A stretch of DNA of 64,000 nt from the NCBI RefSeq assembly GCF_014652575.1, contig NZ_BMZB01000007.1:1-64000 (forward strand). Reading direction: 5' to 3'. The notes under the pieces are model-generated. The model saw only the letters and a list, made by a program, of their open reading frames with translations, was not told where the DNA came from and did not search any database. Numbering within the stretch: the stretch's first letter is position 1; each line of letters begins with the position of its first letter. The translations under genes were made by a program, and so were the position numbers. Below, one piece after another: positions 56,371-64,000 of this stretch. Source of the DNA: Asticcacaulis endophyticus (GTDB lineage Bacteria; Pseudomonadota; Alphaproteobacteria; Caulobacterales; Caulobacteraceae).

Positions 56371-59300
56371 CTAGAACGTGCCGCGGATGACGAAGGTGAC
56401 GCGGCGGTCGTTCATGAACCACGAACGGCCAGCCGTCAGCAGATCATTATTCAGTACCGCGGCCGTCTTAGTGACTTCGTTGGTCAGGTTAACTCCCTGA
56501 ACACCGACCTTGATTTGCGGTGTCACGCTGTAGAACAATGAGCCGTCAAGCTGACCCGAAGCTTCCTGCATGATCGGCTGGTAAGGCACGATCACGTCGC
56601 GGACGGTGATCAGGAAGTCGTCACGCCAGTTGTAGGCCAGACGTGCCGAAATGCCGTACTTTTCGTAGAATACCGTAAAGTTGGCATTGTGCTCAGACAG
56701 GCCCTGCAGCGGCAGAAGCGAGGTATCGATGACGGTCACACGGCCCGCCGCAACGTCCGGATCGGTCGCTGACAACGTGCTTTGCGGCACGTTGGACGAG
56801 TCGATGTAGGAGTAGTTGGCGTTGACGCCCAGGCCATCAAACGGGGATGGCAGGAAGTCATAGGTTTGCTGATAGGCCAGCTCGAAGCCTTTAAGCTTAG
56901 CCTTATCCGGCGAATTGACCGGCTGGCTGACAATCAGGTCGAAGGTTTCGCCGTTGTTGGTAAGGGACCGAAGCTGAGTGTCATTGGTGATGACATCGGT
57001 CAGTTCCTTATGGAACAAAGCAAGCGTCAGAGAGCCAACCGGCGCGAAGTACCATTCTGCCGACAGATCGATATTGGTCGAATGGGCCGGCTTCAGTTCC
57101 GGGTTACCGATACCTACGTTGCCACGCGGACGGCCGTTAATGATTGAGGTCGCGTTGTTGGTGTCGAGCGAGTAGTTCTTATAGAACCGCAGCAGACCAA
57201 TTTCCGGAGCATTCAGTGTTTCCGACAGGCCCAGACGGAAAACCCATTCGGTATTCGGCTGAACCTTCAGATTGAAGCTCGGCAGCAGGTAACGGTACTC
57301 AGTATTAGAGGTGATCGGGGTCAGAGCGCCGTTTTGGAAGTTACGGATATCCTGACGCACGGCCGGGTCGAGGCTACAGAAGACGGTGACGGTCTGGCCT
57401 GCCCCGGTGTTGGGCGGGATGGCGCAGGTCGTATCTGTCGAGAAGCTGCCAAGGTTATAGGACTCGTAGCCGCTCGATACGCGTTCGGTCTTGGTGTAGC
57501 GCAAACCGATATTACCCCCGATGCGCCAGCCATTGTCCATTTCATGACGGTACTTGATCATGGCATAGGCGGCATTGTTGGTTTCGGTCACCGGGTTGAC
57601 TTCGTTCAGAAGATACGGCGTGCCGGGGATGGTGTCGCAGCGCATGTCTACCGGCACCCAGTTCTGAGGCCGTGGTGTTACGCCATCACGACAGGTAACC
57701 AGGGTCGGGTCCTGATCAGAGATTGGCTGATAGCGATTGCGGAAGGTGTCGCCAATCGCCAGACCAAAGGCACGGAACGCTTCATAACCGTCAACGGCAT
57801 TGTTAGCATAATAAGGGATACCCGCCGCAACCGGGTTAGCAATATCGCCGCCCATGAAGTTATCAAAAGTGAAGTTTTCGATATTGCCAGCAGATGACTG
57901 ACCGTTGCTGAAGGTTTCATCCATCCAGACCGGGCCGCTGCCGCCCCAGACTTCTGACAGAGGACCCCAGTTGTACTGGCTGAAGCGGGTGGTCTGATCA
58001 CGTTCGGACCAGCGCACACCGAACTGGAACGATTGCAGGAAGTTGTTTTCTTCAAACAGATACTCTGCATCGGCACGGAGGGCGTCTTCGGTACCTTCAG
58101 ATTGCTCGAAGTGATCCATGGCAGCCCGCCAGAAGTGGTTATATGGATCGCTTATCTCCGTGTGATCGCCAGTAAAAGCCAGACCGCAGCCGTCGCCGTT
58201 ATATTGCGGGTTAGTTGGGTCGCACGCCACGCCGGTTGCGCTGACGCGGGTGGGCGGCAGGAAGGCAAAGGTCGGAATGTCGTCACCATTGCGCTTAATG
58301 GACACGTTCTGGAAAGTCGAACCCCAGATGGTGTTATCGATAACGTCTACGCTGGACTTGACGTGCTGAGCGTCGAACTTGAAGCCCCAGCGGTCGTTCG
58401 GTGTCCAGCGCAGGTTAAAGCCGTAATCTTCGGTAACATAAGACTGCTGCTGATCGCGGCGAATGTTATTCGACTGAGCACCATATTTCGGTGTGCGGCG
58501 GTTAAGCGGGTCGGCTGAACCAATATCGGCGCGCCAGCCGGTCGAGTTAGAAGACAGAACGCCTTCGGTGAAGACGCCATCACCATCAAAGGTTACATCA
58601 GTGCCATAGACCGGGAAGGAATCGCCGGCCGCGCTGACGTTGTCGGTCGCGATTTCGATGGCATGCTCCGTCCAAGCCTGAGTGGCCTCAGAGCGCAGGA
58701 ACTGGAAGGTGGCCAGCATGGTGTCGTCGTTAGAACGCCACTGGGCCGCAAGACCATAGCCTTCGCGCGTACGATCTGAGATTTGGCTGCGCATGGCAGC
58801 CCCACGCGGATAGTAGATGCCGTCTGCTGTGCCGTCGCCGTTACAATCGACGTTCGGGGACACGACCGGCGTGCCGGTGGTGGAGCCGGTGTCATAGGTT
58901 TGAACATTGGTGCGGCAGGAATAGTTGGACAACTGTGCGCCGTCCGAACGGGTGGTCAGTTCGGAATTGACGTAGTTGAGCAGCAGGCCAAATTCACCGA
59001 GTTCCGTATCCCAGCGGTTGGAATAAAGCGCTGAATAGGTCGGGGTCCATTTTTTGGCGAAGTCACCGTATGAGCCTTCGGCCGAGAATGAAATGACCTG
59101 ACCTTTGGCATCAAACGGCACGCGCGTGCGCAGGTTAACCGTGCCGGCAATGCCGCCTTCGATCATGTCGGCCGATGGGTTTTTGACAACATCGACGCCG
59201 CCCATTAGCTCAGCCGGCACATCGGCGAATGACAACTGGCGACCGTTGTTGGCCGAGAAGGTGTCGCGACCATTAAGCTCTGAGCGGGTCATGTTAAGGC

Positions 59301-59673
59301 CGCGCACCGTCACGCCCGAGCCTTCGGACGAGAAGTGGTCGGGGTCAACCCCGGCGGAGAAGCGGTTGATTGACACGCCGGGTACGCGCTGCAAGGCTTC
59401 GGTCACGGACCGATCGGGCAGGGCGCCGATATCTTCGGCGGTGATCGAATCGACGATAACGTCAGAATCTCGCTTAATCGTTTGGGCATTGCGCAACGAC
59501 CGACGAATGGCGGTCACAACGACTTCGGTCGTATCCTCAGTGGCGCTTGCCGTGCTATCAGGCGTAGCAACCTGAGCAAAAGCAGGCCCCATCAGCGCCG
59601 ACATGGCCAGCGCAGAGACACTACCGCACAACATGGCGGATATACCGCCATGACGACGTTTAGAAATTTTCAT
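56371..59673 (-). CDS. TonB-dependent outer-membrane receptor
   Basis: 1100 residues with a signal peptide (MKISKRRHGG...MGPAFAQ). The plug domain starts at EVVVTAIRRSLRNAQTIKRDSDVIVDSI and continues through DIGALPDRSVTEALQRVPGVSINR; a long 22-strand barrel follows and ends in VTFVIRGTF, with the terminal Phe of outer-membrane proteins. Size and plug sequence match carbohydrate-type receptors of Caulobacteraceae. Neighbouring GH10, GH43 and GH3 genes suggest xylo-oligosaccharides as cargo. A LacI-type palindrome lies 28 bp upstream of the start. Confidence 0.94.
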   Translation of the reverse strand: MKISKRRHGGISAMLCGSVSALAMSALMGPAFAQVATPDSTASATEDTTEVVVTAIRRSLRNAQTIKRDSDVIVDSITAEDIGALPDRSVTEALQRVPGVSINRFSAGVDPDHFSSEGSGVTVRGLNMTRSELNGRDTFSANNGRQLSFADVPAELMGGVDVVKNPSADMIEGGIAGTVNLRTRVPFDAKGQVISFSAEGSYGDFAKKWTPTYSALYSNRWDTELGEFGLLLNYVNSELTTRSDGAQLSNYSCRTNVQTYDTGSTTGTPVVSPNVDCNGDGTADGIYYPRGAAMRSQISDRTREGYGLAAQWRSNDDTMLATFQFLRSEATQAWTEHAIEIATDNVSAAGDSFPVYGTDVTFDGDGVFTEGVLSSNSTGWRADIGSADPLNRRTPKYGAQSNNIRRDQQQSYVTEDYGFNLRWTPNDRWGFKFDAQHVKSSVDVIDNTIWGSTFQNVSIKRNGDDIPTFAFLPPTRVSATGVACDPTNPQYNGDGCGLAFTGDHTEISDPYNHFWRAAMDHFEQSEGTEDALRADAEYLFEENNFLQSFQFGVRWSERDQTTRFSQYNWGPLSEVWGGSGPVWMDETFSNGQSSAGNIENFTFDNFMGGDIANPVAAGIPYYANNAVDGYEAFRAFGLAIGDTFRNRYQPISDQDPTLVTCRDGVTPRPQNWVPVDMRCDTIPGTPYLLNEVNPVTETNNAAYAMIKYRHEMDNGWRIGGNIGLRYTKTERVSSGYESYNLGSFSTDTTCAIPPNTGAGQTVTVFCSLDPAVRQDIRNFQNGALTPITSNTEYRYLLPSFNLKVQPNTEWVFRLGLSETLNAPEIGLLRFYKNYSLDTNNATSIINGRPRGNVGIGNPELKPAHSTNIDLSAEWYFAPVGSLTLALFHKELTDVITNDTQLRSLTNNGETFDLIVSQPVNSPDKAKLKGFELAYQQTYDFLPSPFDGLGVNANYSYIDSSNVPQSTLSATDPDVAAGRVTVIDTSLLPLQGLSEHNANFTVFYEKYGISARLAYNWRDDFLITVRDVIVPYQPIMQEASGQLDGSLFYSVTPQIKVGVQGVNLTNEVTKTAAVLNNDLLTAGRSWFMNDRRVTFVIRGTF

Positions 59674-59700
59674 GTTGTTCTTCCCTGTTAGATGATAACT

Positions 59701-59714
59701 TGTTAGCGCTATCA
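59701..59714. promoter_or_regulatory. LacI-type operator TGTTAGCGCTATCA upstream of TonB receptor
   Basis: Six of seven arm positions are symmetric around a central CG, the usual form of LacI-family operators. It lies just before the receptor gene on the minus strand and may also serve the divergent halogenase genes. No LacI-family gene is in the window. Confidence 0.55.
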
Positions 59715-59848
59715 TTGGGGCTTTTTTTAAGTTAGGTTATTTGCTATGTCAAGATTGTTACATAGCTTTGAAATCTGAAAAGTCGTGTAAATATAAAAGC
59801 TAATACAGTTACGCTGGGTATTTTCATACAATCTATACTCATGTCGTA

Positions 59849-59872
59849 CAAATTGGATAATTATAATACAAA
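59849..59872 (+). promoter_or_regulatory. CAAATTGG + ATAATTATAATACAAA element upstream of halogenase genes
   Basis: It contains TATAAT (59862-59867), a consensus -10, and repeats the CAAATTGG...AATTATAGTACAAA arrangement of the GH2 promoter at 44941-44972 without the CCAATT half. No good -35 lies at the right distance, so an activator may be needed. The likely target is the halogenase operon 267 bp downstream. Confidence 0.5.
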
Positions 59873-59881
59873 AGCCCAAAA

Positions 59882-60142
59882 ATGGGATGTATGGAAACGG
59901 TAGTCTGGGAAGTTGGAAAAGTGTTTGAAACTAAAAGTAAAATAATCTCAAGTGAATTCGGTTGCGCTGGCGAGATGGTGAGGCACCGAGCGGGGGTTGT
60001 ATTTCCTTTTTTCAATAAGTCTGAGTATTCAGAGCAGCCAAAAGTTGAATTTTCGTGTGACAGTGCGAAACTTACTGGTGAGGCAATCGTGTCACAAGTT
60101 CGTCATTTTTTTGCTACGCCTTTGGCCGTGAGGAGCGCATGA
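59882..60142 (+). CDS. Possible small leader protein overlapping the halogenase start
   Basis: An 86-codon open frame from an ATG just after a TATAAT box to a TGA that overlaps the halogenase ATG by 4 nt (ATGA), the geometry of translational coupling. The product (MGCMETVVWEVGKVFETK...) matches nothing I know, codon use is poor in G/C at third positions, and no ribosome binding site is evident. It is more likely part of an A/T-rich 5' leader than a real protein. Confidence 0.2.
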   Translation: MGCMETVVWEVGKVFETKSKIISSEFGCAGEMVRHRAGVVFPFFNKSEYSEQPKVEFSCDSAKLTGEAIVSQVRHFFATPLAVRSA

Positions 60143-61683
60143 GCCCGGCGCTTATTACTCAGGTTGTCATTTGCGGCGGTGGTACGTCGGGTTGGATGGC
60201 GGCGGCGGCCCTGTCTAAGGCTTTGTCACGCGATGTCAGCATCACCCTGATTGAATCGGACGAAATCGGCACGGTCGGGGTTGGTGAAGCGACCATTCCG
60301 CCGATCCTGACCTTTAATGCTCAATTGGGCATAGACGAGGATGAATTCCTTAAAGCCACCAACGGCACCTTTAAGCTGGGGATTGAATTCGTCAACTGGC
60401 GCAGCCCCGACCACCGCTATATCCATCCGTTCGGCACATTTGGTGTCGATATGCAGGGGATAAAGTTTCATCAGTTCTATCTGAAGCTTAAGCAGATGGG
60501 CGATGATCCGCAGGTACTGGGTGAGTTGGAACACTATAATGTCTGCGCGGTGGCATCAAAGCTCAACCGCTATCTGCGCCCCAAACCCGGCATGGGTGAG
60601 GTTATGGCAGGTCTTAAATACGCCTTTCATTTCGATGCCGGTCTCTATGCGCTGTTCCTGCGTGGCCATTCCGAAGCGCGCGGCGTCAGGCGGATTGAAG
60701 GCAAGATTGCGCAGGTCAATCAGCGGGCCGAAGACGGCTTTATAGAGTCGGTCATGCTTCAGGACGGGCAAGTCGTGGCGGGGCAGTTGTTCATCGACTG
60801 CACCGGCTTTAAGGGCCTGCTGATCGAAGAGACGCTGAAAACCGGCTTTGAAGACTGGTCTCACTGGTTGCCTAATGACCGGGCCTGGGCGGTGCAGAGT
60901 GAGAACAATGGCCCGTTGACGCCCTATACCCGCGCAACCGCTCGCGACGCCGGTTGGCAATGGCGGATTCCGCTTCAGCACCGCACCGGCAATGGCTATG
61001 TGTTTTCATCGAAATATGTGTCCGAAGAATCGGCGCGTGAGACGCTGGTGTCAACAGTTGATGGGCGGCTTATAACTCAACCGCGCCTGCTGAAATTCAA
61101 GACCGGTCGCCGCCTGAAGGCCTGGCATAAAAACGTGGTGGCGCTGGGCTTGTCAGCGGGGTTTCTGGAGCCGCTGGAATCGACCTCTATCCACTTCATT
61201 CAGGCCGGTATCACCAAGCTTTTGGCCCTGTTTCCGACGCAGGATTTCGCCCCGATTGAAGAAGATGAATATAACCGGCTGACGCGGCTTCAGTGGGAGC
61301 AGGTGCGCGACTTCATCATTCTGCATTACAAGACAACTGAGCGCGATGACACGCCCTACTGGGTGCGTAACCGGGATATGGCCGTGCCGGAGACGCTCAC
61401 ACAAAAAATGGAACTGTTCGCCTCAAAAGGGCGTATCTTTCGGCGTGAGGACGATTTGTTTGCCGAGGATAACTGGCTGGCGGTCATGTACGGTCAGGGG
61501 ATTGAGCCCAAAGCTTATGATCCGCTGGTGGACGGATTGGGGCTTGAAGATATCCGGCGCAACCTTAAAAATATCAAATCGGCGGTTGCCCGTACGGTGC
61601 GGGCCATGCCGACGCAGGAGGCGTTTATCCGCCACGCCTGTGCCTCCGACGCCTTTCTTAAAAGCGCACACATAAGCGCTTGA
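60139..61683 (+). CDS. Flavin-dependent tryptophan-halogenase-like protein 1
   Basis: 514 residues, cytoplasmic. FAD site GGGTSGWMAAAAL; Lys79 in NGTFKLGIEFVNW, equivalent to the lysine that carries the chloramine in PrnA/RebH; WQWRIPL, the W-x-W-x-I-P signature that excludes monooxygenase activity; and Glu347 in FLEPLESTS, equivalent to RebH Glu346. All key residues of a functional halogenase are present. GAGGAG precedes the ATG. The gene is divergent from the TonB receptor and 17 nt upstream of a paralogue. Related genes recur in Caulobacteraceae sugar loci, with the natural substrate unknown. Confidence 0.9.
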   Translation: MSPALITQVVICGGGTSGWMAAAALSKALSRDVSITLIESDEIGTVGVGEATIPPILTFNAQLGIDEDEFLKATNGTFKLGIEFVNWRSPDHRYIHPFGTFGVDMQGIKFHQFYLKLKQMGDDPQVLGELEHYNVCAVASKLNRYLRPKPGMGEVMAGLKYAFHFDAGLYALFLRGHSEARGVRRIEGKIAQVNQRAEDGFIESVMLQDGQVVAGQLFIDCTGFKGLLIEETLKTGFEDWSHWLPNDRAWAVQSENNGPLTPYTRATARDAGWQWRIPLQHRTGNGYVFSSKYVSEESARETLVSTVDGRLITQPRLLKFKTGRRLKAWHKNVVALGLSAGFLEPLESTSIHFIQAGITKLLALFPTQDFAPIEEDEYNRLTRLQWEQVRDFIILHYKTTERDDTPYWVRNRDMAVPETLTQKMELFASKGRIFRREDDLFAEDNWLAVMYGQGIEPKAYDPLVDGLGLEDIRRNLKNIKSAVARTVRAMPTQEAFIRHACASDAFLKSAHISA

Positions 61684-61700
61684 GTAATCAGGGAATCTAT

Positions 61701-63233
61701 ATGGAAACGATCCGGAAAATTGTGATTGTAGGTGGCGGCACAGCCGGATGGATGACGGCGGCGGCGCTATCTAAAATCCTGGGCGCAAACTATGCTGAGA
61801 TTACTCTGGTGGAATCGGATGACATCGGCACCGTCGGCGTGGGTGAGGCGACCATCCCGCAAATCAATATCTTCAACCGCTTGTTGGGGCTGAAAGAAGA
61901 CGATTTCATCCGCCAGACCCACGGCACGTTTAAGCTGGGGATCGAGTTTGTTGACTGGGCGCGCAAGGGCCACAGCTATTTTCATCCGTTCGGACCCTAT
62001 GGCTTTGACATGAAAGGGGTATCGTTTCACGCCTTCTGGCAAAAGCTTCAGACCCTGGGCGTCAGCGACTCCATATCCGATTATAATCTGCAAGCTGTGG
62101 CGGCGCGTGAGGGGAAGTTTATGCGGCCGGTTCAGGTCGAAAATTCGCCGCTGAGCACCATCGCCTATGCCTTTCATTTTGATGCCGGGCTCTATGCCAA
62201 ATTTCTGCGCCGGTTTTCAGAAGGTTTGGGGGCGCAGCGCATCGAAGGCCGCATCGTCAGTGCCGATAAAAATGCTGAAACGGGCTTTCTGGAGGCGGTC
62301 GTGCTGGGTGATGGCCGCCGGATCGAGGGCGATCTGTTTATCGACTGCTCCGGCTTTCGCGGCCTGCTGATCGGTCAGCAGATGGGGATCGATTACGAAG
62401 ACTGGTCGAAATGGCTGCCCAACAACCGGGCATGGGCCGTACCAACCGCGCGGGTTCACGATAACCAGACACCCTATACCCGCTCAACGGCGCGCGAAGC
62501 CGGCTGGCAATGGCGTATTCCGCTGCAACACCGCACGGGCAACGGTTATGTCTTTTCCAATAACTTTATTGATGAGCAGGCGGCAATGGATACGCTACTG
62601 CAAAATCTTGACGCCCCGCCACTGAAAGACCCAATGCTGGTCAAGTTTCAGGGCGGCCATCGCCATAAATTCTGGGAAAAGAATGTGGTCGCGATTGGCC
62701 TGTCGTCAGGGTTCATGGAGCCGTTGGAATCAACATCAATCCACCTCATTCAGGTCGGTATCGCCAAGCTGTTGCAGATGTTCCCGGACAAGGGGTTCGA
62801 GCAAGCTGACATCAATCGCTATAACCGGCTGAGTGTGCTTGAATACGAATATATCCGCGATTTTCTGGTGCTGCATTTCAATCAGACTGAACGCGATGAC
62901 AGCGAATACTGGCGCTATTGCCGCAATATGGAATTGCCGCCCCGGCTTCAGGAAAAATATGACCTGTTCCGCAGCCGGGGACGGATTTTCCGTGAAAATG
63001 AGGAACTGTTCAACGACACGTCATGGTTCGCCGTCATGGTGGGCCAGGGCATGACCTGGCGCGGTTACGATCCGGTCGCCGATGTCATGTCCGATGAGGA
63101 TGTAAAGCGTCAGTTATTCGGCATCAAGGACGCGATCCGTAAATCGAGCGACTACATGCCGACCCATGAAGATTTCATCCGCGCCAACTGCGCGATGGAG
63201 GCGCCGGTTGAGGTGATGTCTCAACTGGCCTGA
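61701..63233 (+). CDS. Flavin-dependent tryptophan-halogenase-like protein 2
   Basis: 510 residues, a clear paralogue of the preceding protein: GGGTAGWMTAAAL, HGTFKLGIEFVDW with Lys78, WQWRIPL, and SSGFMEPLESTSIHL. All catalytic positions are kept. The ATG at 61701 has AGGGAA upstream; an in-frame TTG at 61680 overlapping the previous stop is less likely. The tandem implies duplication followed by divergence, perhaps for two positions or two substrates. A GH3 gene follows after 39 nt. Confidence 0.9.
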   Translation: METIRKIVIVGGGTAGWMTAAALSKILGANYAEITLVESDDIGTVGVGEATIPQINIFNRLLGLKEDDFIRQTHGTFKLGIEFVDWARKGHSYFHPFGPYGFDMKGVSFHAFWQKLQTLGVSDSISDYNLQAVAAREGKFMRPVQVENSPLSTIAYAFHFDAGLYAKFLRRFSEGLGAQRIEGRIVSADKNAETGFLEAVVLGDGRRIEGDLFIDCSGFRGLLIGQQMGIDYEDWSKWLPNNRAWAVPTARVHDNQTPYTRSTAREAGWQWRIPLQHRTGNGYVFSNNFIDEQAAMDTLLQNLDAPPLKDPMLVKFQGGHRHKFWEKNVVAIGLSSGFMEPLESTSIHLIQVGIAKLLQMFPDKGFEQADINRYNRLSVLEYEYIRDFLVLHFNQTERDDSEYWRYCRNMELPPRLQEKYDLFRSRGRIFRENEELFNDTSWFAVMVGQGMTWRGYDPVADVMSDEDVKRQLFGIKDAIRKSSDYMPTHEDFIRANCAMEAPVEVMSQLA

Positions 63234-63272
63234 TAAATAACATTAAAGTTCAATAATATAAGGGAAGAAGCT

Positions 63273-64000
63273 ATGTCTAAAATCAGTATGTCACGCCGCC
63301 TGTTCGGGGCATCAACCGTAGCACTTATGGTATCAGCGGCCACCCATGCGGCGGCGCAAAGTGGCGGTAAAGCGCTCTACAAAGACCCCAAAGCCGCCGT
63401 TGATGCGCGCGTCAATGATCTGCTTGGCCGGATGACGCTGGAGGAAAAAGTCGGCCAGATGATGTGCATCTGGCAGGAAAAGGGCAAGATCCAGACCGAC
63501 GCCGGTGAGTTTGACGCCAAGAAAGCGTCTGAGACCTTCCCCAATGGTATCGGCATGATCGCCCGCCCCAGCGACCGTGTGGGGGTGAAGCCCACCTCTG
63601 GCAATGCCGGGGCTGAGGTCGGGGTCGTCAACCGCAACCCGCTGGAGACCGCCACCTATTGTAACGCCGCCCAAAAGTGGGCGATTGAAAAGACCCGTCT
63701 GGGTATCCCGCTGTTCCTGCACGAAGAAAGCCTGCACGGCTATGTGGCGCGGGAATCGACCTCATTCCCGCAGGCGATTGCGCTGGCGTCCTCGTTCGAT
63801 CCTGATCTGGCCCAAAAGATTTTCGCGGTCTGCGCCAAGGAAATGCGCGCGCGCGGCACCAATCTGGCTTTGGCGCCCGTGGTCGATGTGGCGCGTGAGC
63901 CGCGTTGGGGCCGGATTGAGGAAACCTACGGCGAAGACCCTCATGTCTGCGGCGTGATGGGTAAGGCGGCTGTGCTGGGCTTTCAGGGTGACACCTTGCC
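63273..64000 (+). CDS. GH3 family beta-glucosidase/beta-xylosidase, 5' part (cut by window end)
   Basis: An open frame of 242 codons runs to the window end without a stop. It starts MSKISMSRRLFGASTVALMV, a signal peptide with twin arginines, cleaved after AAA. The GH3 N-terminal domain follows: VDARVNDLLGRMTLEEKVGQMM, RLGIPLFLHEESLHGYV, STSFPQAIALASSFDPDL, and APVVDVAREPRWGRIEETYGEDPHV. GGGAAG precedes the ATG. The active-site Asp and second domain lie beyond the window. In this locus a beta-xylosidase finishing xylo-oligosaccharides is the likeliest role. Confidence 0.93.
   Translation, partial: MSKISMSRRLFGASTVALMVSAATHAAAQSGGKALYKDPKAAVDARVNDLLGRMTLEEKVGQMMCIWQEKGKIQTDAGEFDAKKASETFPNGIGMIARPSDRVGVKPTSGNAGAEVGVVNRNPLETATYCNAAQKWAIEKTRLGIPLFLHEESLHGYVARESTSFPQAIALASSFDPDLAQKIFAVCAKEMRARGTNLALAPVVDVAREPRWGRIEETYGEDPHVCGVMGKAAVLGFQGDTL

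Overview
The window looks like a chromosomal segment of an alphaproteobacterium of the family Caulobacteraceae, with Asticcacaulis the closest fit by gene content. This is inference from the mix of genes (TonB-dependent receptor with tandem tryptophan-halogenase-like flavoproteins, many secreted plant-polysaccharide hydrolases, phasin, adrenodoxin-type ferredoxin, ClpS/ClpA, SPOR-type D,D-carboxypeptidase). No rRNA is present to confirm it. The sequence starts in non-coding DNA and ends inside a GH3 glycosidase gene.

Layout. 1-1000: a decayed tyrosine recombinase pointing at the 3' end of a tRNA-Lys, i.e. the scar of an integrated island. 1.1-5.8 kb: housekeeping and small genes (HPt, ferredoxin, P1-type nuclease, NUDIX, GNAT, and an NmrA-type quinone reductase divergent from its likely HxlR repressor). 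5.7-9.5 kb: a minus-strand operon for galactonate / 2-keto-3-deoxygalactonate breakdown (MHS transporter, KDPGal aldolase, DgoK kinase, SMP-30 lactonase). 9.7-13.2 kb: thiolase plus FadJ-type beta-oxidation protein. 13.3-19.6 kb: BolA, J-domain protein, GFA protein, VIT transporter, acyl-CoA synthetase, zinc metallopeptidase. 20.4-25.1 kb: the str operon rpsL-rpsG-fusA-tuf, flanked on each side by an unrecognised gene. 25.7-34 kb: GST, FemAB-like acyltransferase, D,D-carboxypeptidase, phasin with a PhaR-like box, clpS-clpA. 34-40 kb: an AT-rich gene with a SeqA-like start and a RAMA-like end, LLM flavin oxidoreductase, DUF4153 membrane protein, GGDEF-EAL protein.

40.5-64 kb is a large carbohydrate-utilisation region. 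The first half (GH105-DUF4861, DUF2264, IclR regulator, periplasmic GH2 beta-galactosidase, GH5) looks directed at uronate- and galactose-containing plant polymers. The second half (cupin-like protein, secreted beta-sandwich protein, GH43, GH10 xylanase, TonB receptor, two flavin-dependent halogenase-like proteins, GH3) looks like a xylan locus. Galactose released by the GH2 enzyme could feed the De Ley-Doudoroff-type operon at 5.7-9.5 kb, though galactose dehydrogenase and galactonate dehydratase are not in the window.

Between genes there are three dispersed repeat families: a large palindromic CTCCTCCC...GGAGGGG element (six copies, four of them in two inverted pairs), a short hairpin placed directly after stop codons, and a 36-bp GTGCTC...AAAAT element (two copies). 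Clear palindromic operators sit upstream of the HxlR pair, the phasin gene, the GH2 gene, the TonB receptor and an XRE/membrane-protein pair.
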